Source: Candidatus Zhuqueibacterota bacterium RBG_16_48_16
GTDB lineage: Bacteria > Zhuqueibacterota > Zhuqueibacteria > Residuimicrobiales > Sediminimicrobiaceae
NCBI GenBank assembly: GCA_001771235.1
Contig: METF01000230.1
Location: 1-5,865, forward strand
Length of the DNA stretch: 5,865 nt
Direction: 5' to 3'
The position numbers and the translations under genes are program-made. Under the pieces are notes generated by a model. The model was given only the letters and a program-made list of their open reading frames with translations, did not search any database and was not told where the DNA came from. This document shows, piece by piece, positions 5,436 through 5,865 of this stretch (the first letter of the stretch is position 1; each line of letters begins with the position of its first letter).

Positions 5436-5865
5436 CTACAGCTCCTCGAAAGGGAGTGCTATTACATTTTCACTCAACTGCTGTGCCTGCGGCACTCGGC
5501 ATACTACATATCCGCGCTTTGCCCGTTCGGAATTTAACTCGAGAAATTTCCTGACATGACGAGCGTCTCTGCTGGACGGCGAGTCTGTCCATTTGACCTC
5601 TATGGGTATATCTTCCTCAGGCGTTTCAAAAATAAAATCCACCTCGGCACCACTGGCGGTTCGCCAGAACGAAACATTGTAGCCCATTCCTAAATAGGTC
5701 GCCTTTTGAATCAATTCCAGACCGACCAGATGTTCCAGCAACGGGCCGCCAATGGTATTCAACAGTGCTTCGTTAAGAGCCAACTCGGCTGCGGCATTTC
5801 GCACACCCAAATCAAAAAAATAGAATGCCGGCGTGGTCAGCAGGCGCTTCCGCGGCGATTTTTTA
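5436..5865 (-). CDS. Second DUF4143-type ATPase, C-terminal part, cut by right edge
   Basis: The frame is open from the right edge to the TAG at 5438-5436, leaving 142 residues. No start lies in the window: the TTG at 5810 is an internal Leu codon, since the family-typical KSPRKRLLTTPAFYFFDLG precedes and spans it. Seen (numbering from the edge): FYFFDLGVRN (14-23), GPLLEHLVGLEL (40-51), WRTASGAEVDF (67-77) and PIEVKW (87-92). The last two form the same PD-(D/E)XK-like core (Glu74, Asp76, Glu89, Lys91) as in the complete ATPase downstream. The AAA_14 ATPase domain with Walker A and B must lie outside the window. The two proteins differ clearly between motifs, so they are distant paralogues rather than a recent duplication. 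The gene ends 262 bases before the next ATPase start, which has its own promoter, so they need not be one transcript. Confidence 0.85.
   Translation of the reverse strand, partial: KKSPRKRLLTTPAFYFFDLGVRNAAAELALNEALLNTIGGPLLEHLVGLELIQKATYLGMGYNVSFWRTASGAEVDFIFETPEEDIPIEVKWTDSPSSRDARHVRKFLELNSERAKRGYVVCRVPQAQQLSENVIALPFEEL

Noticed and set aside
5225..5554. A 109-residue plus-strand frame starting at TTG/ATG near 5225
   Set aside because: It starts in intergenic DNA, ends antisense to the DUF4143 C-terminus, is rich in Arg/Pro/His without domain signs, and has no ribosome-binding site or promoter of note.
1..5865. CRISPR arrays, tRNA/rRNA genes, transposases, integrase or attachment sites
   Set aside because: No regularly spaced repeats, cloverleaf-like segments, recombinase motifs or terminal inverted repeats with target duplications were found on either strand by eye.

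Overview
The window looks like chromosomal DNA of a Gram-negative bacterium of the FCB superphylum (Bacteroidota, Ignavibacteriota, Calditrichota, KSB1 and relatives). The basis is protein style: an SbsA-type Ig-like lipoprotein with a C-terminal block familiar from Bacteroidota-like genomes, and a secreted fibronectin/dockerin-type protein carrying a mid-protein module common in surface proteins of these phyla. Most starts lack a clear Shine-Dalgarno, and one promoter fits the Bacteroidota-type TAnnTTTG element. The exact phylum cannot be fixed from the sequence alone.

Left part (1-1849, minus strand): two exported proteins in the same orientation, 59 bases apart. The upstream one (866-1849) is a signal-peptide protein with a fibronectin type III domain, an unnamed mid-module and a C-terminal pair of dockerin-like calcium loops. 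The downstream one (806 to the left edge) is the N-terminal part of a subtilisin-like (S8) protease: signal peptide, prodomain and the start of the catalytic domain including the catalytic Asp. Its His and Ser lie beyond the edge. The two probably form one extracellular unit.

Middle (1850-3961): a 426-base divergent intergenic region with a cluster of palindromes, weak promoter candidates and a 40-codon mini-ORF. The mini-ORF has a good Shine-Dalgarno and its stop overlaps the next start (ATGA). Then comes a 561-residue lipoprotein on the plus strand with three SbsA/Big_5 Ig-like domains alternating with two transthyretin/carboxypeptidase-regulatory-like domains.

Right part (3989-5865, minus strand): two tandem genes of the AAA_14 + DUF4143 ATPase group (COG1373-type, cellular role unknown). 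One is complete (3989-5173) and one is represented only by its C-terminus (5436 to the right edge). The complete one is visibly more A+T-rich than the lipoprotein gene. It has the best promoter in the window, TTGACA-17-TATATT, with a perfect 12-bp palindrome in the spacer and a predicted start of transcription at or next to the ATG, suggesting a leaderless, operator-controlled transcript.

I see no tRNA, rRNA, CRISPR array, transposase or attachment site. No convincing new system is complete in this window. The points most worth checking are the ATPase promoter/operator, the ATPase pair, the mini-ORF and the unnamed module of the dockerin-type protein.
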